Positions 1 through 10,235 of a DNA stretch of 64,000 nucleotides are shown here, in pieces. The first letter of the stretch is position 1; each line of letters starts with the position of its first letter. Below the pieces are notes generated by a model, which was given only the letters and a program-made list of their open reading frames with translations, was not told where the DNA came from and made no database searches. Both the position numbers and the translations under genes were made by a program. The stretch comes from an uncultured Tenacibaculum sp. (GTDB lineage: Bacteria; Bacteroidota; Bacteroidia; Flavobacteriales; Flavobacteriaceae), in NCBI RefSeq assembly GCF_947494125.1, contig NZ_CANLTU010000004.1, positions 186,001 through 250,000 of the forward strand, read 5' to 3'.

Positions 1-2745
1 AATAACAAATTATTATTATCTGCTTGGGGTAGTAACTCTGCTAATTTTACAGAATACTTTCAACCTAAAAAAGATGGTGAAAATCATACTATAGAATTTA
101 ATTTAGTTGATTATATTCCTTGGGTTGAAGAAAAATTTATAGAAGAAGATAATGCTACCGAACACATTTTATTTGTAGAAAGCTCAAGCGGAAGCAGACA
201 CGAACATTATATCAAAAGTGGAACTGTACAAAATATTCACAATATACTTGTTGGATTTAATTCAAAAGAAGGTGGAGCGAATATTAATATTTTTAAACGA
301 AACGATTCTTTAAAAATACTTACAAAAGCTACGGGTAATTTTCAGGTGATGGCTACCCAAGAAAAAGGATTTGTAAAACAAGATACTATCCAAGATTTTA
401 AATTACGATCACTTTATAATGTATCTGGGTTACCTTTTGTTGTACCAAACTACCCCATTAAAGGTGAAGTAAGAACTGTTCGAGGGAAGAAAGACCCTAA
501 AAAATATGATATGGTAGTTTTTGATGTTACTACTAATGAAAAAACTGAACGTATTGAATTAACTGGTGGTCAATTTAATGTTGATGGTCAAAAACAATTT
601 AAAATTGGTGATTTAAACTTTAGAGCTTGGTACGGAGCCAAACAACGTAAAACACCTTTTAGTGTTAAATTAAACGATTTTCAATTAGAAAAATACCCTG
701 GTTCGGAAAATGCAGCTTCATTTGCGAGTGAAGTTACTGTTATTGATAAAAATGAAACTTTTGATTTTAGAATTTTTATGAATAATATTTTACATTATAA
801 AGGATATCGTTTATTTCAATCGAGTTATTCTAATGCTGGTGAAAAAATAGAACAAACGCATCTTTCTATAAACCATGATTCTTGGGGAACTAATATTACC
901 TATATTGGTTATTTCTTATTGTTTTTTGGTTTAATAGCCTCTTTATTTGTTAAAAACACTCGTTTTTATGAATTAAAAAAATCATTAAATAAAATACGAA
1001 ACAAAAAAGCTTCACTGTCAATTGGATTATTACTTTTTAGTGCTATTAGTTTTTCTCAACACAAACCAACACACCAACCAAAAGAATTATCAATAACTCA
1101 AATTGATTCTATTTTACAAAAATCTATAGTAAATAAAGAGCATGCTGATTTATTTAGCCAATTGGTAATACAAGATGCAGGTGGAAGAATGAAACCAGCT
1201 CACACTTTTGCTTCTGAATTAGTAAGAAAAGTGGCACACACTGATAATTTTAAAGGATTAACTCCTAGCCAAATTTTAGTTTCTATTACAGAAGCTCCTA
1301 TGTTTTGGTTAAACGTCCCTTTCATTTATCTTGAAAAAGGGAATACACAAATTCGTGAAATCTTAGGTTTACCTAAAAATGCTAAATATGCTCGCTTTAT
1401 CGATTTTTATGATCAAAATGGGAGTTCAAAAATTAGCCATTTAGTTATTGAAGCTCAGAAAAAAAGAATTCAAAGTAAACTTGAACAAGATGCTATAAAA
1501 ATAGAACGAAGAGTTTGGTTGCTTTCTCAAGCATTAGGTGGTGGTATTTTAAGAATTTATCCAATTCCTAATAACGAAGAAAACAAATGGGTTTCACAAC
1601 CAGAAACTTCACAAGCAAACTTTAAAGGAACAGATTCGGTATTTGTTCGCCAATCTTTACCTGTATACTTTCAATTATTACAAGCTTCAAAAAAGACATC
1701 AGATTATACTGAAACTAATAAAATTTTAGATGGAATTAAAAAATTTCAAAGAAAATTTGGTTCAAAAGTAATCCCTACTCAAGATAAAATTCAATTAGAA
1801 ATAGCTTACAATAAAGCTAACATTTTTGTTAAGTTATCTAAATACTATGGCTGCATCAGTTTATTAATGATTGTATTTGTCTTCTTTCAAATTTTCAATA
1901 ATAAACCTTGGATTAATTATGTAATTAAAGCTTTTATAGGAATTATCATAATTCTATTCATTACTCATATTTTAGGTTTAGCCTCTCGTTGGTATATAAG
2001 TGGAAATGCTCCATGGAGTAATGCTTATGAAACTATTATTTTTGTTGGTCTAGCAACCATGTTATTTGGTTTAATCTTAGGGAAAAATTCTTCTTTAACT
2101 ATAGCTGCTACTACATTTTTAACTTCTACCATTTTGTTTTTTGCGCATCAAAATTGGTTAGATCCAGAAATTGCTAATCTAGTTCCTGTATTAAACTCTT
2201 GGTGGCTATATGTACATGTTTCTATTATTGTTGCTAGTTATGGACCTTTTGCTTTAGGTATGATTTTAGGAGTTTTCTCTTTATTCTTAATTATTTTCAC
2301 AAACAAAAAGAATAAAAAGAAAATGAAATTACATTTAAAAGAACTAACTACCATTAATGAAATGGCAATAACTGTTGGTTTAGTAATGCTTACCATTGGT
2401 AACTTTTTAGGAGGTATGTGGGCCAATGAAAGTTGGGGCCGTTATTGGGGTTGGGACCCTAAAGAAACTTGGGCGTTAATATCTATTATGGTCTATGCAT
2501 TTATTTTGCATATGCGTTTAATTCCTGGATTACGTAGTAAATACACATTTAATTTATGGTCAATAATTGCATTTGCATCTATTATGATGACATATTTTGG
2601 TGTTAATTTCTATTTATCTGGGCTACACTCTTATGCCAGTGGAGATAAAGTAATTACTCCAACTTCTGTATATTACTCTATTTCTTTTGTATTTATCATC
2701 GGCTTAATTGCATGGTTTAAACACAAGAAGTTTTACAAAAAATAA
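1..2745 (+). CDS. ccsA: Cytochrome c biogenesis protein, ResB/CcsB-CcsA fusion (5' truncated by window edge)
   Basis: Frame 1 is open from base 1, so the track start at 346 is artificial. C-terminal half has CcsA/CcmC-type WWxYVHVS, GGMWANESWGRYWGWDPKETWALI heme-handling motifs and many TM segments. Confidence 0.9.
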   Translation, partial: NNKLLLSAWGSNSANFTEYFQPKKDGENHTIEFNLVDYIPWVEEKFIEEDNATEHILFVESSSGSRHEHYIKSGTVQNIHNILVGFNSKEGGANINIFKRNDSLKILTKATGNFQVMATQEKGFVKQDTIQDFKLRSLYNVSGLPFVVPNYPIKGEVRTVRGKKDPKKYDMVVFDVTTNEKTERIELTGGQFNVDGQKQFKIGDLNFRAWYGAKQRKTPFSVKLNDFQLEKYPGSENAASFASEVTVIDKNETFDFRIFMNNILHYKGYRLFQSSYSNAGEKIEQTHLSINHDSWGTNITYIGYFLLFFGLIASLFVKNTRFYELKKSLNKIRNKKASLSIGLLLFSAISFSQHKPTHQPKELSITQIDSILQKSIVNKEHADLFSQLVIQDAGGRMKPAHTFASELVRKVAHTDNFKGLTPSQILVSITEAPMFWLNVPFIYLEKGNTQIREILGLPKNAKYARFIDFYDQNGSSKISHLVIEAQKKRIQSKLEQDAIKIERRVWLLSQALGGGILRIYPIPNNEENKWVSQPETSQANFKGTDSVFVRQSLPVYFQLLQASKKTSDYTETNKILDGIKKFQRKFGSKVIPTQDKIQLEIAYNKANIFVKLSKYYGCISLLMIVFVFFQIFNNKPWINYVIKAFIGIIIILFITHILGLASRWYISGNAPWSNAYETIIFVGLATMLFGLILGKNSSLTIAATTFLTSTILFFAHQNWLDPEIANLVPVLNSWWLYVHVSIIVASYGPFALGMILGVFSLFLIIFTNKKNKKKMKLHLKELTTINEMAITVGLVMLTIGNFLGGMWANESWGRYWGWDPKETWALISIMVYAFILHMRLIPGLRSKYTFNLWSIIAFASIMMTYFGVNFYLSGLHSYASGDKVITPTSVYYSISFVFIIGLIAWFKHKKFYKK

Positions 2746-2766
2746 TTATAATAAATTAGAATGACG

Positions 2767-2774
2767 TACTTTTG
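2767..2774 (+). promoter_or_regulatory. Bacteroidota -7 element TACTTTTG upstream of 2796 gene
   Basis: Matches TAnnTTTG; the track start codon (TTG 2772) lies inside it. Confidence 0.45.
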
Positions 2775-2795
2775 CGCGTTGTTAAAAAAGAAATT

Positions 2796-3311
2796 ATGTT
2801 CAATAAAAATATAAAATTAGTTTTAGCTGGATTAACTGCTATTTGGTCGGTATATGAATTTACTCAAGGTAATATAATGAATGGTATATCTATTTTGTTA
2901 CTTACAGGTATATTTATACTTTTCTATTTCAAAAATGAGTTTATTTTATTAGCTTTTTTACAATTAAGAAAACAAAACTTTGCAGGAGCTACAAAATGGT
3001 TAAGTTATATTAAAAATCCTTCAACAGCTTTAATTCAAAAACAAGAAGGTTATTACAACTATCTTCATGGTATAATGTTGTCTCAAACTAACATTACGCA
3101 AGCTGAAAAGTTTTTACGAAAAGCTGTAAAATTAGGATTGGCAATGGATCATGATTTAGCTATGGCTAAATTACAATTGGCAGGAATTGCTATGACTAAA
3201 CGTAGAAAACGTGAAGCAACTAATTTAATGGCTGAAGCTAAAAAGCTAGACAAGCATGGAATGCTAAAAGAGCAAATGCAAATGATGAAACAACAAATGA
3301 AGAAAATTTAG
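2796..3311 (+). CDS. Small membrane protein with TPR-like C-terminal region
   Basis: ORF MFNKNIKLVLAGLTAIWSVYEF...; two TM segments then helical repeats. ATG 2796 preferred over TTG 2772. Confidence 0.6.
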   Translation: MFNKNIKLVLAGLTAIWSVYEFTQGNIMNGISILLLTGIFILFYFKNEFILLAFLQLRKQNFAGATKWLSYIKNPSTALIQKQEGYYNYLHGIMLSQTNITQAEKFLRKAVKLGLAMDHDLAMAKLQLAGIAMTKRRKREATNLMAEAKKLDKHGMLKEQMQMMKQQMKKI

Positions 3312-3354
3312 TTCTTTTTATTTTTTTGTACTTTTAACTTCTAATAAACAATCA

Positions 3355-5259
3355 ATGATTAGAAAACTAGTTTTAAAAGCCTTTGAGAAATATGCTTCTC
3401 GATGGGTTGTTTTAATAATAGATATTATATTAGTTTGTATATCTTTTCTTTTAGCTTATACTGTTCGTTTTAATGCTAGTTTAAATTTTGACGTTCAAAA
3501 TTTATATTATCAAATTCCGTTTATAGCCACAATAGCTCTAGTTAGTTTTCTTACCGTTGGGTCCTATAGAGGTATCGTAAGACATACCGGAACTAGAGAT
3601 GCTTTTAATGTTTTTGTAGGTGTTACTTTGCTATCAATGATAACAATAAGTATTGTTTTAATTAATAATACATTTAAAATCATTCCTAGCTTTACTATTC
3701 CGAAATCTATTGTTATTATCCATTATTTAATTTCAGTATTAATCTTAGTCGTCAGCAGGTATGTATTTAAAGCTTTTTTTGAAATTATTTCTACTGAATT
3801 AGATACAATTACTAATGTACTTATTTATGGTGCTGGTGATTCTGGTTTAATTACTTATGGAGCATTAAATAGAGATACAAAAAACAAATACGAAGTATTA
3901 GGCTTTCTTGATGATGATGAAAAAAAAGCAGGAAAGAAGATTAATCGAATCAAAATTTTTGATGGAAAAAAAATAGACAAAAATTTTATTGACAACAAAC
4001 AAATCGATGAAATCATTATTTCTATTCAAAATGCTAAACCTGAAAAACTACTTTATTTAACAGATAATTTATTAGCACTTGGTGTTAAAGTTAAAATTGT
4101 ACCTCCTCTTTCAAAATGGATTGACGGAGATTTAGAAGCTAATCAAATTAAAAGTGTTAAAATAGAAGATTTACTTGATAGGAAACCTATTTTAATAGAT
4201 AACCCTATCGTTAAACGAGAGGTTGCTAATAAAATTATTTTAGTAACCGGAGCTGCTGGTTCTATTGGTTCAGAAATTTCTAGACAACTAAGTTCATATG
4301 ACCATGAACAATTAATTTTAGTTGATCAAGCTGAATCTCCTTTATACGATCTTCAACAAGAACTTATTCAAAAAGATAAAAAAAACTTCACTTCAATAGT
4401 TGCTGATGTAAGAGATGAAAAAAGAATGTCTCAAATATTTGAACAATATAAACCTCATAAAGTTTTTCACGCTGCTGCATATAAACATGTTCCTTTAATG
4501 GAAATGAGTCCTTACGAAGCTGTGAAAATAAACATTGGAGGAACAAAAACTATTGCTGACTTAGCAATAAAACACCACGTTGATCGTTTTGTAATGGTTT
4601 CTACTGATAAAGCAGTAAACCCTACTAATGTAATGGGAGCTACAAAAAGAGTCGCAGAAATGTATATTAGCTGTTTAAGTAAGTTAAACAATCATAATAC
4701 AAAGTTCACAACAACACGTTTTGGAAATGTTTTAGGCTCTAATGGTTCAGTTATCCCTCTTTTTAAGAGACAAATTGAAAATGGAGGGCCATTAACAGTT
4801 ACTCATAAAGATATTACGCGATATTTTATGACTATCCCTGAAGCTTGTCGTTTGGTACTAGAAGCTGGAACAATGGGAAATGGTGGTGAGATTTATATTT
4901 TTGACATGGGGAATTCTGTTAAAATATATGACATTGCTAAAAGAATGATTCATTTATCTGGATTATATTTCCCTGAAGATATTGATATAAAAATAACTGG
5001 ATTACGCCCTGGCGAAAAACTATACGAAGAATTATTAGCTAATGGAGAGAATACTTCTCCAACTTATCATGATAAAATTATGATTGCTAGAAATCAAGAA
5101 TTAAATATTGATCTAATAAAAAATAAAATTATTGATTTATGTCTTGCTAATAAAAGTCACGATAATCAAAAAACGGTACAACTAATAAAAGAAATTGTAC
5201 CAGAATATAAATCGAACAATTCTATCTATGAAAAATTAGATGTTGTTACAAGAAATTAA
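3355..5259 (+). CDS. Polysaccharide biosynthesis nucleotide-sugar 4,6-dehydratase, membrane-anchored (CapD/PglF/WbpM-like)
   Basis: Four N-terminal TMs, GAGDSG and GAAGSIGSEI Rossmann motifs, HAAAYKHVPLME, STDKAVNPTNVMGATKR. Confidence 0.9.
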   Translation: MIRKLVLKAFEKYASRWVVLIIDIILVCISFLLAYTVRFNASLNFDVQNLYYQIPFIATIALVSFLTVGSYRGIVRHTGTRDAFNVFVGVTLLSMITISIVLINNTFKIIPSFTIPKSIVIIHYLISVLILVVSRYVFKAFFEIISTELDTITNVLIYGAGDSGLITYGALNRDTKNKYEVLGFLDDDEKKAGKKINRIKIFDGKKIDKNFIDNKQIDEIIISIQNAKPEKLLYLTDNLLALGVKVKIVPPLSKWIDGDLEANQIKSVKIEDLLDRKPILIDNPIVKREVANKIILVTGAAGSIGSEISRQLSSYDHEQLILVDQAESPLYDLQQELIQKDKKNFTSIVADVRDEKRMSQIFEQYKPHKVFHAAAYKHVPLMEMSPYEAVKINIGGTKTIADLAIKHHVDRFVMVSTDKAVNPTNVMGATKRVAEMYISCLSKLNNHNTKFTTTRFGNVLGSNGSVIPLFKRQIENGGPLTVTHKDITRYFMTIPEACRLVLEAGTMGNGGEIYIFDMGNSVKIYDIAKRMIHLSGLYFPEDIDIKITGLRPGEKLYEELLANGENTSPTYHDKIMIARNQELNIDLIKNKIIDLCLANKSHDNQKTVQLIKEIVPEYKSNNSIYEKLDVVTRN

Positions 5260-5272
5260 ATTAGTACTTTCG
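5243..5272 (+). promoter_or_regulatory. Putative promoter TTG-N19-TACTTTCG upstream of wza
   Basis: Near-match to TTG(-33)/TAnnTTTG(-7) architecture, 16 bp before the wza ATG. Confidence 0.4.
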
Positions 5273-5288
5273 CAAAAAAATTCAACAA

Positions 5289-6056
5289 ATGCTAAGAGTT
5301 ATAAAAATTTTGTTAGCCATTCTACTGCTAACTATTACTTCATGTGTTTCGAAAAAGGAAATTGTATACTTCCAAAACCATGAAACAAGTCAATCATTAA
5401 TAAATAACACTTATAAAATTACTTTTAAACCAAGTGATTTGGTTCAAATAACGATTTCAGCTTCAGACTTAGAAGCTGTAAAACCTTTTAATTTATCAGC
5501 TGTTGCATATGCAACAACAACAAATAGTCTTGCTGCTGCTCCACAACAACAATCTTATCTAATAGATAGTAATGGTTTTATAGAGTTTCCTATTTTAGGA
5601 AATATAAAGTTAGGAGGGTTAACAAGACAGGAAGCTATTTCATTATTAAAAAACAAACTATCTCCTGATTATGTTAAAAATCCGACTATTAATATAAAAA
5701 TTTCGAATTTTTCGGTTACTGTTTTAGGAGATGTTAAAAGTCCTGGGAATTTTATTATTCCTAATGAAAGAGTTTCAGTGATAGAAGCAATTGGTTTAGC
5801 TGGTGACTTAAATATTTCTGGAATACGAAACATAGAAGTAAAAAGGGAAGAAAACAGTACAATTAAAACTTATAATTTAGATTTACGTTCTAATATGATT
5901 TTCACTTCGCCTGCATACTATTTACAACAAAATGATATCGTATATGTAAAACCTAACAAAGCGGCGTCACAATCTGCTTCTTATAACCAAAATACTGGTT
6001 TATTTATTTCTATTGGTTCTGTAATTATTTCTTTAATCTCTATTTTAACAAGGTAA
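5289..6056 (+). CDS. wza: Polysaccharide export outer-membrane lipoprotein (Wza family)
   Basis: Lipobox LLTITSC, Poly_export region (SDLVQITISASD), SLBB-like domain (VTVLGDVKSPGNF). Confidence 0.88.
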   Translation: MLRVIKILLAILLLTITSCVSKKEIVYFQNHETSQSLINNTYKITFKPSDLVQITISASDLEAVKPFNLSAVAYATTTNSLAAAPQQQSYLIDSNGFIEFPILGNIKLGGLTRQEAISLLKNKLSPDYVKNPTINIKISNFSVTVLGDVKSPGNFIIPNERVSVIEAIGLAGDLNISGIRNIEVKREENSTIKTYNLDLRSNMIFTSPAYYLQQNDIVYVKPNKAASQSASYNQNTGLFISIGSVIISLISILTR

Positions 6057-6062
6057 ACGAAC

Positions 6063-8432
6063 ATGAATAACGAACAATATTCTCCACAAATTCAAGATAA
6101 CGATACCATTAACATTAGAGCTGAATTAGAAAAATATTTGATTCATTGGAAATGGTTTGTTTTAGGTATTATAATTTCTGTTATTGGAGCTTTTTTATAT
6201 TTAAGATATAGTACTCCTAAATATAATGCAACGGCTACTATCCTAATTAAAAATGATAAAAAGGGAGGGCTTTCAGATGAGCTCGCTGCGTTCGGTGACC
6301 TTGGTATTGTTGGAGGGTCAAGTAAAAATATTGATAATGAAATTGAAATTATAAAATCAAGAAGGCTTATACATGATGTTATAAATAAACTAAATTTAAA
6401 TGTTAAATATATAGTTGAAGGTACTATTAAAGAATCAGAGTTATATAATAATAGTCCAATTTCTTTAATCTCTATAGATTCTTTGTCGTATAATTTAAAT
6501 AAATTAGATACTGTTTTAAACGTTCGTATTTTATCTGATAAAAAATTTAACCTATTAGACAAAAACGGTAATTCTATTTCAGAAAATTCATTTAATAAAT
6601 CTATCAAAAGCCCTAATATTGGAAAGTTTAGAATTATAAAAAGTAATAATTTTTCAAAAAACTCAATAAATAAAACTTTAAAAATACTTTTTAGTTCAAT
6701 AGATAGAACTATTGATTCTTACCAAAATAGCATTAACGTATCTCCAATAAATAAAAGATCTAGTGTTTTAAAATTGTCTTTACAATCTGAATTAAAGGAA
6801 AAAGCTGAAGACGTATTAGATGAATTAGTTATTCAATATAATAATGATGCTATTTTAGATAAAAAACAAGTTTCAGAAAAAACTAATGATTTTATTATTG
6901 AACGTTTAAATAGTGTTGGTAATGAATTAGCAGGAATAGATGATAAAGTTCAGATATTTAAAAGTAAAAACAATATTACTGATATTGAATCCGAAGCTAA
7001 ATTAACCCTAGAAACCAATACACAAAACCGTCAGAAATTAATAGAAGCATCGACTGAATTGAGTTTAGCTAAATCATTAAGTAAAGAACTAACTAATAAT
7101 GATTATCTACCTGCAAATTTAGGCTTATCAGATTCAAATATAGCTAAATCTATAGCCGAATATAATTTATTGATTACCCAATTAAAACGTTTAGAGAAAA
7201 GTGCTGGAGATAAGAATACTGTACTTATAGAAGTTCAAGATAATATTTCTAATTTAAAAAATTCTTTGAGAAAAAGTTTAGAAAACGCTGTCAAATCACT
7301 TCAAATTAAAGTAAATAGCTTACAACGTGAATCAGGTAGATTTAGCTCTAAAATTTCATCTATTCCTTCTAAAGAAAGAGAGTTTTTAGATATTGCTCGT
7401 CAACAAGAGATTATTGCTGGTTTGTATTCTTATTTATTAAAGAAAAAAGAAGAAACGGCTATATCTCTTACCGCAACTGCTGTTCCAAATGCAAAAATTA
7501 TAGATAAAGCTTATGGCTCAAACATCCCTGTAAGTCCTAAAAGAAAAATAATATACTTAGCAGCTCTTTTATTAGGCCTCATAATACCTTTTATAATTAT
7601 ATATTTAAAAGAGCTTTTAGATACAAAAGTTCATACTAAGAAAGATATTGAAGAACATACAACAATTCCTTACTTAGGTGATATTCCTCATTCTGTAACT
7701 AGAGAGAAAATTGTTATAAACTCAAGTGCTCGTTCTAGTACTGCTGAAGCTTTTAGATTAATTAGAACTAATCTAGATTTTATGCTTCCGCAAAAAACTA
7801 CGGAAAAAGGTAACACTATTTTTGTTACTTCTACAACTAGTGGAGAAGGAAAATCATTTACATCAATTAACTTAGCAGCTTCTTTATCTTTATCTGGAAA
7901 AAAAATTGTTTTAGTTGGTATGGACTTAAGGGCTCCAAAAATCACAGAATATCTTGAAATTCCTGACAGAAAAGGAATTACTAATTTTCTAACTAATAAT
8001 AGTATTACTTTAGATTCGTTAAAATTTTCTATTGATGAAATACCAAGCTTAGACATTATTGCTTCTGGTGCTATACCTCCTAACCCAGCTGAATTGTTAA
8101 TGTCTGACAAAATCGGAGATATTTTTACTGAATTAGAAGAGAAATATGATTATGTCATTATAGATACTGCTCCTGTTAATTTAGTTACAGATACGATGTT
8201 AATATCAAAACATGCAAACATGGTGTTATATGTTACAAGAGCTAATTATCTTGATAAAAGAATGTTAATAGTACCACAAACTTTATATAAAGATAAAAAG
8301 CTTCCTAATGTAGCTATTGTCTTAAATGATGTTGATATAAAACGTGGGTATGGATATGGGTATGGATATGGATATGGATATGGTATCCCAGAAGAAGAAG
8401 ATTTACCATGGTACAAAAGACTATTTAGTTAA
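6063..8432 (+). CDS. wzc: Polysaccharide co-polymerase / BY-type tyrosine autokinase (Wzc family)
   Basis: Wzz domain, coiled coil, Walker A TSTTSGEGKSFTSINLA, Walker A' VLVGMDLRAPK, Tyr-rich C-terminus GYGYGYGYGYGYG. Confidence 0.92.
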   Translation: MNNEQYSPQIQDNDTINIRAELEKYLIHWKWFVLGIIISVIGAFLYLRYSTPKYNATATILIKNDKKGGLSDELAAFGDLGIVGGSSKNIDNEIEIIKSRRLIHDVINKLNLNVKYIVEGTIKESELYNNSPISLISIDSLSYNLNKLDTVLNVRILSDKKFNLLDKNGNSISENSFNKSIKSPNIGKFRIIKSNNFSKNSINKTLKILFSSIDRTIDSYQNSINVSPINKRSSVLKLSLQSELKEKAEDVLDELVIQYNNDAILDKKQVSEKTNDFIIERLNSVGNELAGIDDKVQIFKSKNNITDIESEAKLTLETNTQNRQKLIEASTELSLAKSLSKELTNNDYLPANLGLSDSNIAKSIAEYNLLITQLKRLEKSAGDKNTVLIEVQDNISNLKNSLRKSLENAVKSLQIKVNSLQRESGRFSSKISSIPSKEREFLDIARQQEIIAGLYSYLLKKKEETAISLTATAVPNAKIIDKAYGSNIPVSPKRKIIYLAALLLGLIIPFIIIYLKELLDTKVHTKKDIEEHTTIPYLGDIPHSVTREKIVINSSARSSTAEAFRLIRTNLDFMLPQKTTEKGNTIFVTSTTSGEGKSFTSINLAASLSLSGKKIVLVGMDLRAPKITEYLEIPDRKGITNFLTNNSITLDSLKFSIDEIPSLDIIASGAIPPNPAELLMSDKIGDIFTELEEKYDYVIIDTAPVNLVTDTMLISKHANMVLYVTRANYLDKRMLIVPQTLYKDKKLPNVAIVLNDVDIKRGYGYGYGYGYGYGIPEEEDLPWYKRLFS
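8346..8384 (+). repeat. Hexanucleotide repeat (TATGGR)n encoding Wzc (YG)6 tail
   Basis: ggg-tatgga-tatggg-tatgga-tatgga-tatgga-tatggt read directly. Confidence 0.95.
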
Positions 8433-8448
8433 ATAGTTTATACTACTT

Positions 8449-8487
8449 ATAAATAAAAAGGAAGCCTAATGCTTCCTTTTTATTTAT
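8449..8487. terminator. Bidirectional rho-independent terminator between convergent wzc and PHP phosphatase
   Basis: Perfect 17-bp stem ATAAATAAAAAGGAAGC / GCTTCCTTTTTATTTAT with 5-nt loop. Confidence 0.9.
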
Positions 8488-9221
8488 AAAAATTTTTTAT
8501 TATTTCTCAATAAATGTTCTATTTGTTTTTTAATCTTAATTGTTCCTATTCTATTTAATAGTTTAAGATGATTATGGTGATGTGTATCTGTCCCTACAAA
8601 ATCATACATATTTTCTTTTAATAATTTCTGAGCCGTTTTTTGTACTCCTTTACCATATTGCTCCGTTAAAGACAATAAATTAAGTTGAAAAACACATCCT
8701 GCTTTTTTTAATTTATAAAAATTTTGAAAATCATTATGATAAAAATTATAACGTTCTGGGTGAGCTAATACAGGTTTATATCCTTTTAACTGAATTTCAA
8801 ATAAAACATCATATAAATTATATGGTGCATTGAAATATGACATTTCTACCAAAATATAATTATCATTTAAAGTTAAAATATCATTTTCTTTAAGTCTTTC
8901 TACAAATTGTTCATCCATCATATATTCAGCTGCTGCATTAATATTTATATCATGAAAACCTTGTTTAATTAACTCATCTTTTACTAACGTTAATTTATCT
9001 TTTATCGTTTTTGATGAATTAGGATACACATCTCCTAAAACATGTGGTGTAGTAATAAAATTCTTAATTCCATAAGAGTGCATCTTAGTTATTAAGGAGA
9101 TTGAATTTTCTAAATCTTTTGCTCCATCATCAATTCCTGGAAGTAAATGAGAATGTATATCAACAAATCCATCTGGGAAAAACTCATTTAATGGAATATC
9201 TTTTTTCTTAAAAAACAACAT
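8484..9221 (-). CDS. PHP-domain tyrosine-protein phosphatase (CpsB/CapC/YwqE family)
   Basis: FVDIHSHLLPGIDDGAKDLENSISLI and ...AHPERYNFY..., FVGTDTHHHNH metal-binding motifs. Confidence 0.9.
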   Translation of the reverse strand: MLFFKKKDIPLNEFFPDGFVDIHSHLLPGIDDGAKDLENSISLITKMHSYGIKNFITTPHVLGDVYPNSSKTIKDKLTLVKDELIKQGFHDININAAAEYMMDEQFVERLKENDILTLNDNYILVEMSYFNAPYNLYDVLFEIQLKGYKPVLAHPERYNFYHNDFQNFYKLKKAGCVFQLNLLSLTEQYGKGVQKTAQKLLKENMYDFVGTDTHHHNHLKLLNRIGTIKIKKQIEHLLRNNKKFL

Positions 9222-9331
9222 ATAATATATTAATCACTAATTAATTTACAAATTTACACTAATAATATACCCTATCTTAACAAAATCTATACCTTTTTTC
9301 ACAACGAAAACGATTGAGATTATTTCTCCTA

Positions 9332-9362
9332 TTGTACAACTAAATTTGATAGTATATATTTG
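9332..9362 (+). promoter_or_regulatory. Promoter TTG-N20-TATATTTG
   Basis: Good match to Bacteroidota -33/-7 consensus just upstream of the 9384 gene. Confidence 0.55.
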
Positions 9363-9383
9363 AGCAAAACTAAATAAAATATA

Positions 9384-10235
9384 ATGATTTTAATAGCTGA
9401 TGGCGGTTCTACAAAAGCAGATTGGATTGCTTTAGATAATAATAAAGAAGAAGTTTTTAGAGTAAGAACCTTGGGCTTAAATCCTGCCGTAGTTGCTAAA
9501 GAAGAATTATTAAATAGAATAGAGAATATATTTCAACTTATTAATATTAAAGAAACTGTTGAAGCTATTCATTTTTATGGAGCTGGTTGTGGTACAGCTT
9601 TACCTGTTAAAATATTAGAAAACGTATTACAATCTATATTTACAAACGCTTCAATTAATATATCAGAAGATATGTTGGCCGCAGTTTATGCAAGTTCTGC
9701 TCAAAACCCTGCCATTGTTTGCATTTTAGGTACTGGATCTAATAGTTGTTATTATGATGGAAATATTATGGAAATGGTAGCCCCATCGCTAGGCTATACT
9801 ATCATGGATGAAGCTAGTGGTAATTATTTTGGAAAACTTTTATTGAAAGATTACTATTATAAAAAGATGCCAAAAAAAATCGCTGAATCTTTTGAAAACG
9901 AATTCAATATTGATGCAGATCATATTAAGATGAATTTATATAGAAAACCTAATCCAAACATGTATCTAGCTTCTTTTGCTAAGTTTATGTTTGATTATAA
10001 AGATAAAAAATACGTTAAAAAAATTATTAAAAAAGGGTTTCAAGAATTTTTTAAATATAGAATATTGCCATATCAAAAGGGAAGTGAAACACCTATTTAT
10101 TTTATTGGATCTATTGCTTATTACTTTAGAGATATACTAGAGAACATTGCCTCTAAAAACAATTTAATTATCACAGATGTAATCCAACGTCCTATTGATA
10201 ATTTAGTCAAATTTCACATGAATAATGATATTTAA
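9384..10235 (+). CDS. BadF/BadG/BcrA-type ATPase, N-acetylglucosamine kinase-like
   Basis: ILIADGGSTKADWIALD phosphate-1 motif, CILGTGSNSCYYDG. Confidence 0.85.
   Translation: MILIADGGSTKADWIALDNNKEEVFRVRTLGLNPAVVAKEELLNRIENIFQLINIKETVEAIHFYGAGCGTALPVKILENVLQSIFTNASINISEDMLAAVYASSAQNPAIVCILGTGSNSCYYDGNIMEMVAPSLGYTIMDEASGNYFGKLLLKDYYYKKMPKKIAESFENEFNIDADHIKMNLYRKPNPNMYLASFAKFMFDYKDKKYVKKIIKKGFQEFFKYRILPYQKGSETPIYFIGSIAYYFRDILENIASKNNLIITDVIQRPIDNLVKFHMNNDI

Noticed and set aside
6143-6607. 154-aa minus-strand ORF (and 7688-8110)
   Set aside because: Antisense within wzc with no recognisable motifs.
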